DNA of 64,000 nt. It comes from Phymatolithon calcareum. Its lineage: Eukaryota; Rhodophyta; Florideophyceae; Hapalidiales. The notes under the pieces were generated by a model that did not search any database, was not told where the DNA came from, and was given only the letters and a program-made list of their open reading frames with translations. The position numbers were made by a program, and so were the translations under genes. Each line of letters starts with the position of its first letter. Position 1 is the first letter of the stretch. Of this stretch, positions 29,910 through 40,518 are shown piece by piece. Where the stretch lies: NCBI GenBank assembly GCA_977006965.1, contig OZ345361.1:2232001-2296000 (forward strand). Reading direction: 5' to 3'.

Positions 29910-32900
29910 CTACTCCAACAACGCGATGCTCCACTCCTTGTCGATTCCAACATACCACCCCGACATCATCGTCACCTTCAATTTTCCCCCACTGCTTAAA
30001 CAACTTGCATCCGCCTGCAATTTTGCGTAAATGACCTGCCCGGCCCTCTCCGTCTCGCTCATCTCCACCTGGCGCGCCGCGTAAAGAGCACTGCGTGACT
30101 CATTGCCAACAAGCACAATCCACCCATTGCGTCCCATTCCGTCTCGCCCCCCATTCTTCCCATTCATCAACATTCGACGCCCGATTTCACTGCTCCACAA
30201 AATTTTGGCGACGATGCGGACGTAGTACGACCCATCCTTCACTTGGACAGCCGACTCCACAATTTGAAGTTCGGGTATACAATTTGAGAATTGCTCAAGT
30301 TTTCTCAGAGTTTCCCTGCTAATGGATGAACTTCTTACTGCCGTCAAAACGTTCCTCTTGTCCTGAAGAAACGCCACCACGTTGCCAATGCCAAGTTTTT
30401 TCAACAATGACCGACACTCGCTGTTCTCCACATCATCAATTATGCTCTCAACCGGAGCTGTTGGCATAAATCCCTGCTCCAGCGACTGCAATAGAACAAC
30501 AAAGTGTTGTGTAGTAGTAAACATACCAGCCTCAGCAGCAATAGCTAGCCCGACACTCAAGTATTTCCTCATAATCTTAAGAGTCTCTTTTAGGAACGCT
30601 TTGTGATCGCCTCCACGCAACGAAACACCAGCCAAACGTCCGTGAAGTAGCAATCTAAGCTTTCCTTCCAAACTTCCAGTTTTCCCCGTAATGCCAAAGC
30701 TGTCCAACGCCTTTTCTCGGTCTTCTTTTCCCGACGATGCAAGATACCAGCTTGGGAGACCACGCAACACTTGTTCGATAGTATAATTATTCACGCTTAC
30801 AGAAATATCTTCTTCCGCTGCGCATTGACTCAGTACGTGAACAATTTGCGAAAAACTCATGTTCTTCTTGATATTTCCTCGTACTCTTGCACCACTGGTA
30901 CAATTGATTCCATTTCGTACGCATAGCCATCCAAGTGCCGAAGGATTCACCTCCAATACGCTTTCTGCCTGTTTCTTGCTCTTCAGCGTGAGATGCGTAG
31001 TCTTGATGGCTCCACAGGTCCACAACTCTGTCATGCTTTCAGCGACAAGCGCGGAGCAGAACCCTTCAATATCACCCGCCTTAATTTGCACATCGCTCCG
31101 GTTCCTTGCCGCACTCCCACGCCCACCACCACCTCTTCTGGAGAAATTTGTGGTGACGCCATAAAACGCGGGGTTCATAATCAGCCGACGGAACAAGAAG
31201 GTCCACGAGATAAAATCGGTCGCATCTTGAGCATTCCGCACTCGCCCTATTGCGATTTCCCTCTGCAAATGGTCCGCTATATGGCGATGCAGTTGCGATT
31301 CGATAGGAAGCGGGTCGTACAAGAATTTCTTGAGAAGAGTTTTCTTCCGTTCATGCGCAAGTACAACCGCATAGCACTCTGTATCCATTTGTGCGCGACC
31401 CGCCCGTCCGATCATTTGCAGGATGTCCGCTATTCCAACGTCCACAAATCGCTCCTGCCTGATTGCGTACATCTCTGTGCCTTTGACAACGACATGCGCA
31501 GCGCGCAAATTTGTGCCCCATGCTCCTTCAAACGTTGTTATTGCTACCATAATGTGCCCATTTTCAAAAAGCTTTTCCACAGTTTCCCGATCCTTGGGAT
31601 GTTGTGCGGCATGGGTAATGCCAACACCGGATCGCAGAAGGGTTCGCACGTCGGAATCGTGCACGTTGTTTATCAATACATCCATTTCAGATGCATTTCC
31701 GACGACATTTCCCATAAACGGCCTAGTTCTTCCATCCAAAGATGCATTTCGCAAGATGTCATGAGCAGTGAGCTTTGCCTGTCTCGGCGAAGAAGTAAAG
31801 ACAAGTGTACCTTTCCTCGATCCATATTTGACGATGGAGTTGTAAACCAATTTGTTCATGGATTGCATTCTATGCATGTACAACTCTTCTGCAATGCCAA
31901 GCAAATGAATCTCACAAGGAACAGGGCGAACACTTGAACGGAAGTTGAACACTCCTGTGCTAGGATCCACCCCAAGCCAGTCCGCAAACTCCATTGGGTT
32001 CGCCAAAGGAGCGGAAAGCCCAACCATCCGAACTCTTGATTGTTTGTTGCCATCAACTCCAATTTCGGACAGAAACCTCATCTTGGAAACTGCAACTTCG
32101 AGGTCATGACCACGAGGCTGCCCAAGCAGATGCATTTCATCTGCAATGACAGTCGAAACTTTTTCTCTAAATGTATCAGGTGTCCAATTTCTTGCAAACG
32201 AATACCATGACTCCGGAGTTGCCACTAGGAGGCTCCCTTGAAGATCTATGCCCCGTCGAGCAGCAGCAAAAGAACTTGATTCAGCCTCAGGTAGCTTGAT
32301 GATTCTGGTGAACACATCAGATCCAAAACGCCGTTTCCAATCGAGCGTTCGCTTTTTGGCAAGATTCGCCAACGGCACAATATACACAACACACTTTTGC
32401 GGTGCTTCCTTAGCAGCTCTAAACAGCGCAAACTCCGCCATCGCAGTTTTCCCAGAGCCCAGAGGGACACTAGCAAATATGTTGTTATCCGTGTGAAAAA
32501 TAGAATGAAACAGTTGTGTTTGGATTGGGTTAAAGTGAGTAAACTGTCCCATATAAGATTTCGCAAAGTTGAACGGCAAAGCGCGTTCTACTGGCAGCGG
32601 ACGGAGGTCCAGAAGATCCGTTTGAGGCGGTTCTCTCTGTGGCAAAATCATTCCTCCCAAATTTAACACCTTTGTAGACCCGCCGCCCGTGTGCCAATGC
32701 TCCGACTCCACCTTGATCCAGTATTGCGGGGACGGAGGATCGAATACAGGAACCATTATATCCAACACAAGTCCCTTTTGTTTGTTTGCAGCAACCGTTG
32801 GACGAAGCGAGCTGTTGTTAATAGATTGTTGAGAGTTAGTGTTTTCGCTGTCGGAAAAGTTCTGAGCTTGAGCCTTGTTCAAAACAATCCTTTCACTGTA

Positions 32901-35900
32901 GTAGATACGACCTTCCTGCCGATCTTCAATCCACAACCACCAAGATTCCATATTTCCATGGATTGCTTCATTCCATTTGAAGTCCGGACGTAGCACGATG
33001 CGAAACCGTAGCAAACTCCGAGTTACAGGACCGACAGTAGCGTGCACCACATTGAGAAGCGGGATGGCCTTCACTGTCCTTTTCACAATTTGAGCTGTCT
33101 TTGGATTCCGAACAATTTCCGAAACTCCAGAATCATCCAGTTTGCGCAAAGCAGGCAATGTGCCTTTGGGACCAATTTCCTCGAGGTTGACGATGACCTC
33201 TATAGGGATCACAAAGCCAGTGCCCTTGCGTGCATGGTAACTGAATTGAAGAAGCGGGTGCTGAAATGGCCAAATCTGGCACTCCGAGGCCCGTGCCAGT
33301 TCCAACGCAGCGAGAGCAACACCCTGAAGACCTCTACGGATGGACATTTCAAAAAGCGCGCGGAGAAGCCGAGTACAGCTTTGAACAATATAGCTCAAGT
33401 CCGACATTCGTACTGGCGCACGAGAAATGTACGCTTGCAACAAAATGGAGACCTTTCCTTCCCTTGTCTCCGAGCCACTTTTCATGCGAATAGGACAAGA
33501 CTGTCGCACGAGAGACTCAAGCTCTTTTGATTCCTCTTCCCTGGAGCGCATTTGCTCAAACTCTGATGCACAGGATACAGCTTGCAGCACGGCCGAGTAC
33601 AAGTTTTCCTTGTTTTCCTCTGACTCCGATGCCTCACCAAAATGCGCCATGTCATCCAAAAGTTCGTTCCATAGCACAACCGTGCGATGCGAAACATAGA
33701 AATGAGAGCATACACGCCCAAGTTCCGTTGACGCAACAGCTCCCGTTCTTGGGTCGTACCTGCACATACGCGCATCATCAAGCGCCCGTGCTGCTTGCTC
33801 AACGAGAGTTGCGCGTCGTGAATGCAGATGAGGGTCCGCAGCCACATCTGACCAGTCGATGCCGTACACAAGAGGATTTTTCGGCATGCGTACGCTAAGG
33901 TATGTATAACTGAGCCAAGTCACGCCCTCCCCGATGGATGCGACGGTACCAGACACGATTTCTGCGTTCAAATGGTCGGCGAGTTTCGATGCGGATGCGC
34001 CCAGTGTGCTCTCAATTGGCACTGCCGCAGTGAGCAGGTTGAGGTATCTCGCCAAATTCTCATGCTTTGTAATGATAATTCCTTCACCTTCGGTGTCGAA
34101 TTGCGGGCGTCCTGCCCGTCCAAATATTTGCATGACATCCAGCATACCTAGTTGCTCAAAGCCACCTTTCTGTGCATTATAAACGTCGGTTCCCTTGATT
34201 ACAACGGTGCGAGCTGGAAGATTTACTCCCCATGCTAGTGTTGCAGTACAACAGAGGACCCGCAGAATACCTTCAGCGAACAGTTTTTCAACCAGTTTTC
34301 GATCCGTCCGAGGTAATCCTGCATTGTGAATACCAATACCTTTCGCACACAACTCACGAATATCTGACGTTCTCGACTTTGAAATTTCACGAGCAGCCCA
34401 TGACGGAATTACTGACTTCGTCACATTCTCATCTTCTTCATGAGGTGCCGCGGACGACGAACCAGCAGACGTAGATGCCTCACCGCCAAGGAGGATGTCT
34501 TCAATGCCATCCTGTGCCGCGCATCCGATAAGTTCACGTGCGGTTGACGCGGTCTGTTTTCGGGAATGCACGAAAACCATAGCTTGATGACCGCGTTGCA
34601 ACGAATCTTTCACCTTTTCCCACGTAAGCTCTGCCATCTTCATCTCGCGCTTTCGACGTGATTCTCCCGAGTTTCCGGTGCCCCCAGCCGAAACACCGAC
34701 AAAAGTCTGCGACAACGGCACAGGGCGGTGCCCAGAATCGAAATGGAAAAGTCCACGAGCAGGGTCCACGCGCAGGAATGCCGCCACATCTTCGTAATTT
34801 GGCAGCGTCGCGCTAAGTCCCACGAGACGTATGGGTTTTTGCGCCGTCTCAGACAATCGGAGAGTTCGAGCGATGATTGATTCGAGCACTGCGCCACGAT
34901 CATCATGTAGCAAATGCACCTCATCCAGAATGAGCAAAGTGATCGAACTGCTTAGTGTTGATGCACTCTTGCGCGTGACAACGTCCCATTTCTCTGGCGT
35001 TGTGACGAGCACATGAGTCTCTGCAGCCTCGCGACGGGTAAGACTCATATCGCCTGTAAACTCGCGCACCTTGAGTCCCAGCGGTCCCAGTTTCTTCCCA
35101 AACTTTTCCACCACTTCCGCGGCAAGCGCCTTCATTGGTGCCACATATACAATCTTGAAAGTTGTCTGTGCCCTCGTCTTCACTGCTACAATTTGTTGAA
35201 AAACTGTGAGCAATGCAACATTAGTCTTTCCAGCTCCGGTCGGAGCGCACACCAACAAATTCTCCCCCGACTCGTACGCAATTGGATACACCGCGCTCTG
35301 CAATCTATTAAAAGTCGTGACACCCGTCATAGCTTGCAACAACTCCGGATGTTCCCTGAACGCATCCTTCACATCAATGAGGTTACCCAACCTAACATTA
35401 CTTTTCGGCACAGCGGGAGGGACAAAAATTTCCTCAAACCCGTCCCCAATTGTCCTTGTAGAGCCCATGGGAAGTCCAACTCTGTCAACTTCGCCAATTG
35501 CGCGGTCCGTGTCTCGCACCATTCCCGGGAACTGGCGCTGTAGCTCTGCTGCCGCCGAGCCACCCAACGCGGGTAGTACGGGAGCATCCTCCTGTTCTAC
35601 CCGACTAGCACGTGCCCTCCATCGCGCCCCACTTACGGTACTCCCATTCGTGTTGGCCGGCTCTCCGATGCAGTCGGCGAGCACCGCATCCTGGTTTGCA
35701 ATAAGCTCAGCCCGTCGAGCGAGCACGTCAGCCACTGCATCAAAGTCGTAGCACAATGCGTCAAATAAAAGTCCCTGTATTTCCTCCGCGGAACGCTTCT
35801 CCTCCAGAAGTAGACTGAGAACAGACGCAGCAACCTCTCCATGTGAAACCTCGCCCGCGCCACCGGCTGCTGTCAGTGCCCGCGCGCATCGCTCTCGCAA

Positions 35901-36410
35901 CCAGCTCGCAGGGATACCGCTGCTGCTTCCCGCACCTCTTCCGCTAGTTAAACCTTTGGACCGAGGTTGTGCGGCCGCAGCGCGGGAGCGACTTTCCATC
36001 ATGCCGACACGTGCGAGCAATTCGTCGAAGCGTGCAGCGCGAGCTTCGTTCCAGATATATGCTTTCGCGATAGCCTCTTCGTCTCCATCTGTGCTGGAAT
36101 ACGCTGCGGCGGCCTCGTCGGCAAGACGTGAAGCGCGATCGTCGTCAGGTCGAAGGCCTAGTTCGCCGGCCGCTCGGCGCGTGCGCTGTGCGGCTGTCAG
36201 AGAGGATGCTGCCGCGAGCGCGACTCGGCGGGATGCCACGCGGGCGTGTTGCGATACTTTCAGGGCCTCTGCGACGGATGCTGTCAGGGCAGTAGCCGCA
36301 GGTGATTCTTCAACGTCATGGATGGGTGATGGTGACGTGATGTCAAATTCACCACGAAGCAGGGCTGTGAATGAAGAGCTTGGTTCGGGCACTGGAAGCG
36401 GACCCACCAT
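29910..36410 (-). CDS. ASCC3: ASCC3/Slh1-type double-cassette Ski2-like helicase
   Basis: 2166 codons from ATG 36410, no introns inside. Two tandem DExH-helicase/Sec63 cassettes. Cassette 1: P-loop APTGAGKT (K395), DEVH at 496, LSATLPNYEDVA, and TATLAWGVNLPARTV...LDVMQIFGRAGRPQFD, the ASCC3 rather than Brr2 version (Brr2 has LGRAGRP). Cassette 2: P-loop SVPLGSGKT (K1321), DEMH at 1424, and Sec63 homology to the C-terminus. ASCC3 is the ATPase of the ASC-1/RQT complex that splits collided ribosomes and assists alkylation repair; no partner genes are nearby. Cassette 2 departs from consensus at motif V (TTFEGAWGTN) and motif Ia (PLANLAKKRT). The frame remains open 46 codons upstream of this ATG to a TAG, with the AG at 36550-36549 forming a good splice acceptor, so a short upstream exon probably supplies the true start. 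Confidence 0.9.
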   Translation of the reverse strand: MVGPLPVPEPSSSFTALLRGEFDITSPSPIHDVEESPAATALTASVAEALKVSQHARVASRRVALAAASSLTAAQRTRRAAGELGLRPDDDRASRLADEAAAAYSSTDGDEEAIAKAYIWNEARAARFDELLARVGMMESRSRAAAAQPRSKGLTSGRGAGSSSGIPASWLRERCARALTAAGGAGEVSHGEVAASVLSLLLEEKRSAEEIQGLLFDALCYDFDAVADVLARRAELIANQDAVLADCIGEPANTNGSTVSGARWRARASRVEQEDAPVLPALGGSAAAELQRQFPGMVRDTDRAIGEVDRVGLPMGSTRTIGDGFEEIFVPPAVPKSNVRLGNLIDVKDAFREHPELLQAMTGVTTFNRLQSAVYPIAYESGENLLVCAPTGAGKTNVALLTVFQQIVAVKTRAQTTFKIVYVAPMKALAAEVVEKFGKKLGPLGLKVREFTGDMSLTRREAAETHVLVTTPEKWDVVTRKSASTLSSSITLLILDEVHLLHDDRGAVLESIIARTLRLSETAQKPIRLVGLSATLPNYEDVAAFLRVDPARGLFHFDSGHRPVPLSQTFVGVSAGGTGNSGESRRKREMKMAELTWEKVKDSLQRGHQAMVFVHSRKQTASTARELIGCAAQDGIEDILLGGEASTSAGSSSAAPHEEDENVTKSVIPSWAAREISKSRTSDIRELCAKGIGIHNAGLPRTDRKLVEKLFAEGILRVLCCTATLAWGVNLPARTVVIKGTDVYNAQKGGFEQLGMLDVMQIFGRAGRPQFDTEGEGIIITKHENLARYLNLLTAAVPIESTLGASASKLADHLNAEIVSGTVASIGEGVTWLSYTYLSVRMPKNPLVYGIDWSDVAADPHLHSRRATLVEQAARALDDARMCRYDPRTGAVASTELGRVCSHFYVSHRTVVLWNELLDDMAHFGEASESEENKENLYSAVLQAVSCASEFEQMRSREEESKELESLVRQSCPIRMKSGSETREGKVSILLQAYISRAPVRMSDLSYIVQSCTRLLRALFEMSIRRGLQGVALAALELARASECQIWPFQHPLLQFSYHARKGTGFVIPIEVIVNLEEIGPKGTLPALRKLDDSGVSEIVRNPKTAQIVKRTVKAIPLLNVVHATVGPVTRSLLRFRIVLRPDFKWNEAIHGNMESWWLWIEDRQEGRIYYSERIVLNKAQAQNFSDSENTNSQQSINNSSLRPTVAANKQKGLVLDIMVPVFDPPSPQYWIKVESEHWHTGGGSTKVLNLGGMILPQREPPQTDLLDLRPLPVERALPFNFAKSYMGQFTHFNPIQTQLFHSIFHTDNNIFASVPLGSGKTAMAEFALFRAAKEAPQKCVVYIVPLANLAKKRTLDWKRRFGSDVFTRIIKLPEAESSSFAAARRGIDLQGSLLVATPESWYSFARNWTPDTFREKVSTVIADEMHLLGQPRGHDLEVAVSKMRFLSEIGVDGNKQSRVRMVGLSAPLANPMEFADWLGVDPSTGVFNFRSSVRPVPCEIHLLGIAEELYMHRMQSMNKLVYNSIVKYGSRKGTLVFTSSPRQAKLTAHDILRNASLDGRTRPFMGNVVGNASEMDVLINNVHDSDVRTLLRSGVGITHAAQHPKDRETVEKLFENGHIMVAITTFEGAWGTNLRAAHVVVKGTEMYAIRQERFVDVGIADILQMIGRAGRAQMDTECYAVVLAHERKKTLLKKFLYDPLPIESQLHRHIADHLQREIAIGRVRNAQDATDFISWTFLFRRLIMNPAFYGVTTNFSRRGGGGRGSAARNRSDVQIKAGDIEGFCSALVAESMTELWTCGAIKTTHLTLKSKKQAESVLEVNPSALGWLCVRNGINCTSGARVRGNIKKNMSFSQIVHVLSQCAAEEDISVSVNNYTIEQVLRGLPSWYLASSGKEDREKALDSFGITGKTGSLEGKLRLLLHGRLAGVSLRGGDHKAFLKETLKIMRKYLSVGLAIAAEAGMFTTTQHFVVLLQSLEQGFMPTAPVESIIDDVENSECRSLLKKLGIGNVVAFLQDKRNVLTAVRSSSISRETLRKLEQFSNCIPELQIVESAVQVKDGSYYVRIVAKILWSSEIGRRMLMNGKNGGRDGMGRNGWIVLVGNESRSALYAARQVEMSETERAGQVIYAKLQADASCLSSGGKLKVTMMSGWYVGIDKEWSIALLE

Positions 36411-36548
36411 GATCTCCTGTTCTAATCGCCGTGTCGCTTCTCGTGCTGCCTCTCCCAGTGACGACCAGCCGCGGGCCGGCGATTGACCGGGATCAAGGTG
36501 GAAGAGAGATCCACGTCGGATGCGTTGGTGAATGATGCAAGTATGATC

Positions 36549-36900
36549 CTAGGGTAGTGTAAGCCCAAGCCAGCAATGACCACCTGTCGCAGAAAGGCTC
36601 TATCGATATGATACCTCATATCAGCTGCTCCTTACCGTCGAGTGGTGTTTTTGGTATAACAGATTTTTCGGTTTCCATACTGTTCTCTTGTTCCAGCTCA
36701 TAGCCTGAGAGGTTAGGTTCGGAATCGGTTGCCGAATTTCTCTGATATGCATGATATGCGTACAACAAGCACGCAGCGTACTTGCTGAAATCAGCCACAC
36801 GCGTATTGAAGGAACAGCCTCCTGTGATTTTCATTCATGACATTCCCTGCCATTTCGATTCAAGGCGGTTTACTTTCATCGTCAAAATCTTTGTCTTAAG
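36549..36900. other. Probable 5' exon/promoter region of ASCC3, unresolved
   Basis: On the minus strand a short ATG frame (starting near 36678, METEKSVIPKTPLDG) runs into a GTAAGG donor-like site. Its phase does not match the acceptor at 36550-36549, so I do not join them. Otherwise nothing is recognisable. Confidence 0.3.
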
Positions 36901-37495
36901 TGCTTCTTTGTTTCTTTATTGCGGAAAGATCGCTCACGCAAATGGTAAGCGTCTGAAGCTGTTTGAAAACAGCTTCTCATTGTTCAGAAATTGAGTACGT
37001 CACGTGGTTCTCATGGTATAATTCCTCTACAGTCTTGGTGCCCACTCGTCCAATAAACTTGCGTCCGGAGGCAGAACGTCCACCACAGCGTAGCAATAGA
37101 TGTTCAACTGTTTCGATTACATCCGGTATTACACATCTTGCATACTGGATCGTACGCCATTGTATCCAAGCTTTCCCCATTGTGAAAAGCGGCCACCAGA
37201 GGCGTAGAGTCCCCATCAGTTGGTGTAAGATCACTTCAGCTCGTCTGTGCAATATTGGAAAGCAGTCGGGAAGTGTCGGGATAGCGATAGACTTGGGTTT
37301 GAAAGATGGTTTGATGATGGACCTCGCTGCCTCGAGTGTCGGCTGAACTCTCTGGTGCGCCACCAGGCTTCGTTCACGCATTCCCCTGTGAGCTATCTTG
37401 TCAGCAGCATCGCAATGACTCGGTATCCAAATGGCTTCGATGGAAATTTCCTGAGACATTACTTGTTCCATAAGGCACCAAAGTTTCCGCATCAT
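36901..37495 (-). mobile_element. LINE 3'-end fragment 2 (RNase H end and zinc-knuckle region)
   Basis: The minus-strand frame 37495-36977 encodes the end of an RNase H-like domain (AIWIPSHCDAADKIAHRGMR). It continues with the C-terminal region of non-LTR polymerases (RRAEVILHQLMG, CVIPDVIETVEHLLLRCGGR, FIGRVGTKTVEELYHEN). The 3' end reads into a tail of (AAAG)-type repeats at 36901-36920. It is the longest of five copies in the window and is 5'-truncated; no reverse transcriptase domain remains. Confidence 0.75.
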
Positions 37496-38467
37496 TTACC
37501 CGTACATCTGTGGCTGACCGTTAATAGCATCGATGCAATCTTAAGTGTTTAAATGTGCTCAATAGATTTCCGTCCAAGAGATGACACTCACTGTAGAAGT
37601 CAGGTCTTTGATCGTCCTGGCGCAAGCCCGAAGTTTGCGTTGTACGCTATAGCATTATTGCGACATACGATACCTCACGTATGGACATCAAGAATTGTGC
37701 TGCTCGCACACTACTGTTCGTTATCTTTGCCGTTTACGCCTGAATTACAAGTGCATCCATTCATGTTCTCCGTCATTTGATTTCATGTACCTGTTTGACA
37801 AGCCATCACTTCTTGTCAATCCACGGTCCTGACATTACATCTTTCTTTCCTGTACGTGTGCCCCACTCATCACAACATCCACTCTACGTTGGGCTTGTTG
37901 GGATGCTCTCCAGAACACGCTTTCTCGTCGTCATACAACTTGTCTTCTTTCCTGTTAGCATCCACGGCAGCCTAAACTTCCGCTCCGTGATTTGGACGCA
38001 TCTCGAAGCTCTCTCATTCATCCAAGGAATTCAGCTTCTGTCAAGACCGTTGCGCTGTCCCCCGAATGTTGAGCTACTTCTTTCTCCGTGTTACCATTTG
38101 CCTTTTCTATTTAAGCCAAGTAAACGTCGGCTCCTGACTAAAGGGAGCCAAGAGACATTCACCATCATCATTCATCTTCCTGCTCTCTTCACCATCCTCA
38201 TCATCTTCACGCCTTTATCAACACCAAAGGCGCACATGACCAATAAGCATTGACTCGGGTTTGATAGACGACACCATATTGATTACGTCATGTGCATCAG
38301 TACAATGGAGTAATTGATCGACACGGCCTGGTGCCTCACATTTTTAGAGCAACTGACGTAAGTCGTTTCTAAATCGGGAGATGTGCTATCTGCCAATGAC
38401 GTCTCCCCAGTCTTCATTTCTTCACAGCCTGCACTAACTTTTAGCAGTACCATTGCGACAAGTGGGG
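37496..38467. other. Pyrimidine-rich spacer, no gene recognised
   Basis: Strongly C/T-rich on the plus strand (37,700-38,230), with open frames that look compositional rather than coding. Confidence 0.4.
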
Positions 38468-38588
38468 GTTGTGCACCGGCTGCGAGGGATGACATGAGCC
38501 CGAGGGCATGATATTCAACCGAGGCGCAGCCGAGGTCCGAATATCATGGCCTGAGGGCGATTGCCATCCCGAGAGTACGGTGCACAAC
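38468..38588. repeat. Foldback element A
   Basis: Ends in GTTGTGCACCG and its inverse CGGTGCACAAC. The inner hairpin is GGCATGATATTC...GAATATCATGGCC around GCCGAGG repeats. It lies immediately next to foldback B, which shares the CCGGCTG-x-GGG end motif. Confidence 0.7.
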
Positions 38589-38592
38589 ACGC

Positions 38593-38750
38593 TTGTCAAC
38601 CGGCTGAGGGGGAAGACATCGGCTTCCTCTTGCAACTGATTGCTTCTATGTCATAACTCCTCACGTAATGCCGTACACTTCTGAGGGGCCATAACTCTTC
38701 ACATCAGTTGCAAGAGATAGCAGATGTCTGTCCCCTCAGCCGGTTGACAA
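38593..38750. repeat. Foldback element B
   Basis: The left arm of about 48 bp (TTGTCAACCGGCTGAGGGG...CTTGCAACTGAT) and the inverse right arm are near-identical, with a central loop of about 60 bp. Confidence 0.75.
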
Positions 38751-38834
38751 CTCCTCACATCCGCACAGCGCTGCGGCATTACTCCCTCGGAGCCAAATTA
38801 TGTAGTTGACAAACCAGAACAGTGTCTACCTTGA

Positions 38835-39125
38835 CGCTATGGAGAAAACAACCCACGATCTTTCGACCAGATTATTGACTCCGAATGGTCAGACATTGAA
38901 GCGGAGAATGGTTCCTTCCACCCGTCAGCGTCCACCTTCGCGCCTCCTAAGCCACAAGAGCCTACGATCCCGCTGCTCCCGCATACACGAACCCCTCAAA
39001 GCTCACTGGCGGCAGGGCCGGGGCACGCGGCACTCGTAGCTCCAATCTCGCCGTCAAATCCAGGGAATGCTTCCGCCCCGCATCCAGCGCTGAGGGCAAA
39101 TCCGGTCCCAGTCTTTGTGACATAG
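38835..39125 (+). pseudogene. Pro/Ala-rich coding-like fragment without a start codon
   Basis: The frame is open from after a TGA at 38832 to TAG at 39123. It reads an acidic start (FDQIIDSEWSDIEAENGSF) then a proline-rich stretch (APPKPQEPTIPLLPHTRTP). It has no ATG. The composition is protein-like, unlike neighbouring frames; it may be an exon or remnant of a mobile-element ORF. No family recognised. Confidence 0.35.
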
Positions 39126-39270
39126 CAGTTTTGATAGGACACTCGTACGAAATCCTTATTTTCCACTTGTTTCCCTCTCAATTTCGAAGTCATTTCCACT
39201 GAAGACATAGAGTCTGATGTCATCCCTAGGGATGACATATAGGGCAAGACAAAATCCTATTTTTTGAGTA

Positions 39271-39500
39271 TGTTCTAAGGGTGTCCCCGGTCTCTCAGGA
39301 AGAGCTGGGAATCAATTTTCTTCATTGAAAAAACAAGCTGGTTTCCGATCATGCTCTCGAGGCATCAATCACTCTCAGATCTGAACATGATGTTCTAAGG
39401 GTACACCTGGTCTCTCAGGAAGAGCTGGGAATCAATATTCTTCATTGAAAGGACAGGTTGGTTTCCAATTATTCCCTCCAGGCACCAATCACTCTCAGAT
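39271..39500. repeat. Two direct copies of a 110-bp unit, period 120 bp
   Basis: Copies at 39271-39380 and 39391-39500. Both begin TGTTCTAAGGGT and end ACCAATCACTCTCAGAT-like, with roughly 85-90 percent identity by eye. Confidence 0.85.
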
Positions 39501-39782
39501 AATTAGCTTCGAATCTCGACTTTTCTTTAGTTGAATATAATTCCCTTCGTGGTCATGTGGCACAAGTGTCCTCGGCGGAGCATCATCAATCACAAGAGCG
39601 TGTTCGGCAACCGGAGTTGTAAACAATATTGCAATCTATTTTTATTAAAACTAGATCGATGAACATGAAGTTATCGATTCATCTGGAGGTCATTTGCAAG
39701 TGTCAGGGTTCTTAATTGAATGGTTATTAATGACAACACTAATAGTGCTTCCGGAAACGTCGCGCAAGGTGGAGAGAAAACT

Positions 39783-40118
39783 AGTGATGTACATTCCTCC
39801 CAGTCACCGCGAGTCGGAGTCGCACGACTCTTTACGTGGCGACTCGCGAGTCAATCGCGACTCGCGGAGACTCATAAAATATGCAGAAGGAGGCGTTTTT
39901 TTGACTATTTCATACATGTAAGCGCGCAGTAAGGGGCATTACAGTGCTGTCAATATTGTGTTGAGAATGGTTCAACTCGCATCTCGGCGTGTAGATATGA
40001 TACGCGTTAAGGCTCTTCATCAATTAGTGATCGTTTATCATACAGCGACTCGCGAGTCACGGACTCTCGAAGGAGGCGACTCAGAGGCGCAGGAGTCGTG
40101 AGGCGTTGTTCATCTCTA
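39783..40118. repeat. GACTCGCGAGTC-rich repeat, possible MITE remnant
   Basis: The 12-bp palindrome GACTCGCGAGTC occurs at 39841-39852 and 40047-40058, among many GAGTCG/CGACTC near-copies. The ends TAGTGATGTACA and, inverse, TAGAGATGAACA are similar, suggesting terminal repeats. The right end abuts the pogo-like MITE. Confidence 0.4.
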
Positions 40119-40516
40119 CAGTCCGACCTCGATAAATGGAACCTCTTTTTTAGAATAACCTCGGTTAGCAGCATAATCGAGTGCTCCACGAAAACCGTAT
40201 CCGCCTAAATTTAACGAAAATTAAAGGATTCTAGAATATTTGATAGGAGCATTACTTCATGTTCGAGGTCACGGGGCATACCTTAAATTTTGTTATAATT
40301 TTGTTTAGCGTACACGGAGCATATCCTCACTCGTAGAATACTGTAAGTACTTTTCATGTTTCTCCTGCCATTGGCATACAGTACAGTAGAATATGGCTAC
40401 TGTTCGGCACACGTGTGATCCAAAACTTATGATTCAAAATTCGACTTGAGAATAACCTCGATTTTGAGAATATTGAACCATTCCACATTGCCCATCCATT
40501 TATCGAGGTCTGACTG
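40119..40516. mobile_element. Pogo/Tc1-mariner-like MITE with TA duplication
   Basis: The left terminus CAGTCCGACCTCGATAAATG and the inverse right terminus CAGTCAGACCTCGATAAATG differ at one base. Both are directly flanked by TA (40117-40118 and 40517-40518). Length 398 bp, no transposase. The CAGTCAGACCTCG-type terminus is the pattern of pogo/Tigger-like elements. Confidence 0.8.
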
Positions 40517-40518
40517 TA

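Noticed and set aside
30993-31937. 314-codon plus-strand frame inside ASCC3
   Set aside because: It is antisense to well-conserved helicase sequence and has no domain; a shadow of codon bias.
36616-36678. First exon of ASCC3 (METEKSVIPKTPLDG plus GTAAGG donor)
   Set aside because: The splice phase does not match the acceptor at 36550-36549, so it cannot be joined without a frame change.
39271-39500. CRISPR-like array
   Set aside because: Only two long copies with no short regular repeats and spacers, and the genome is eukaryotic.
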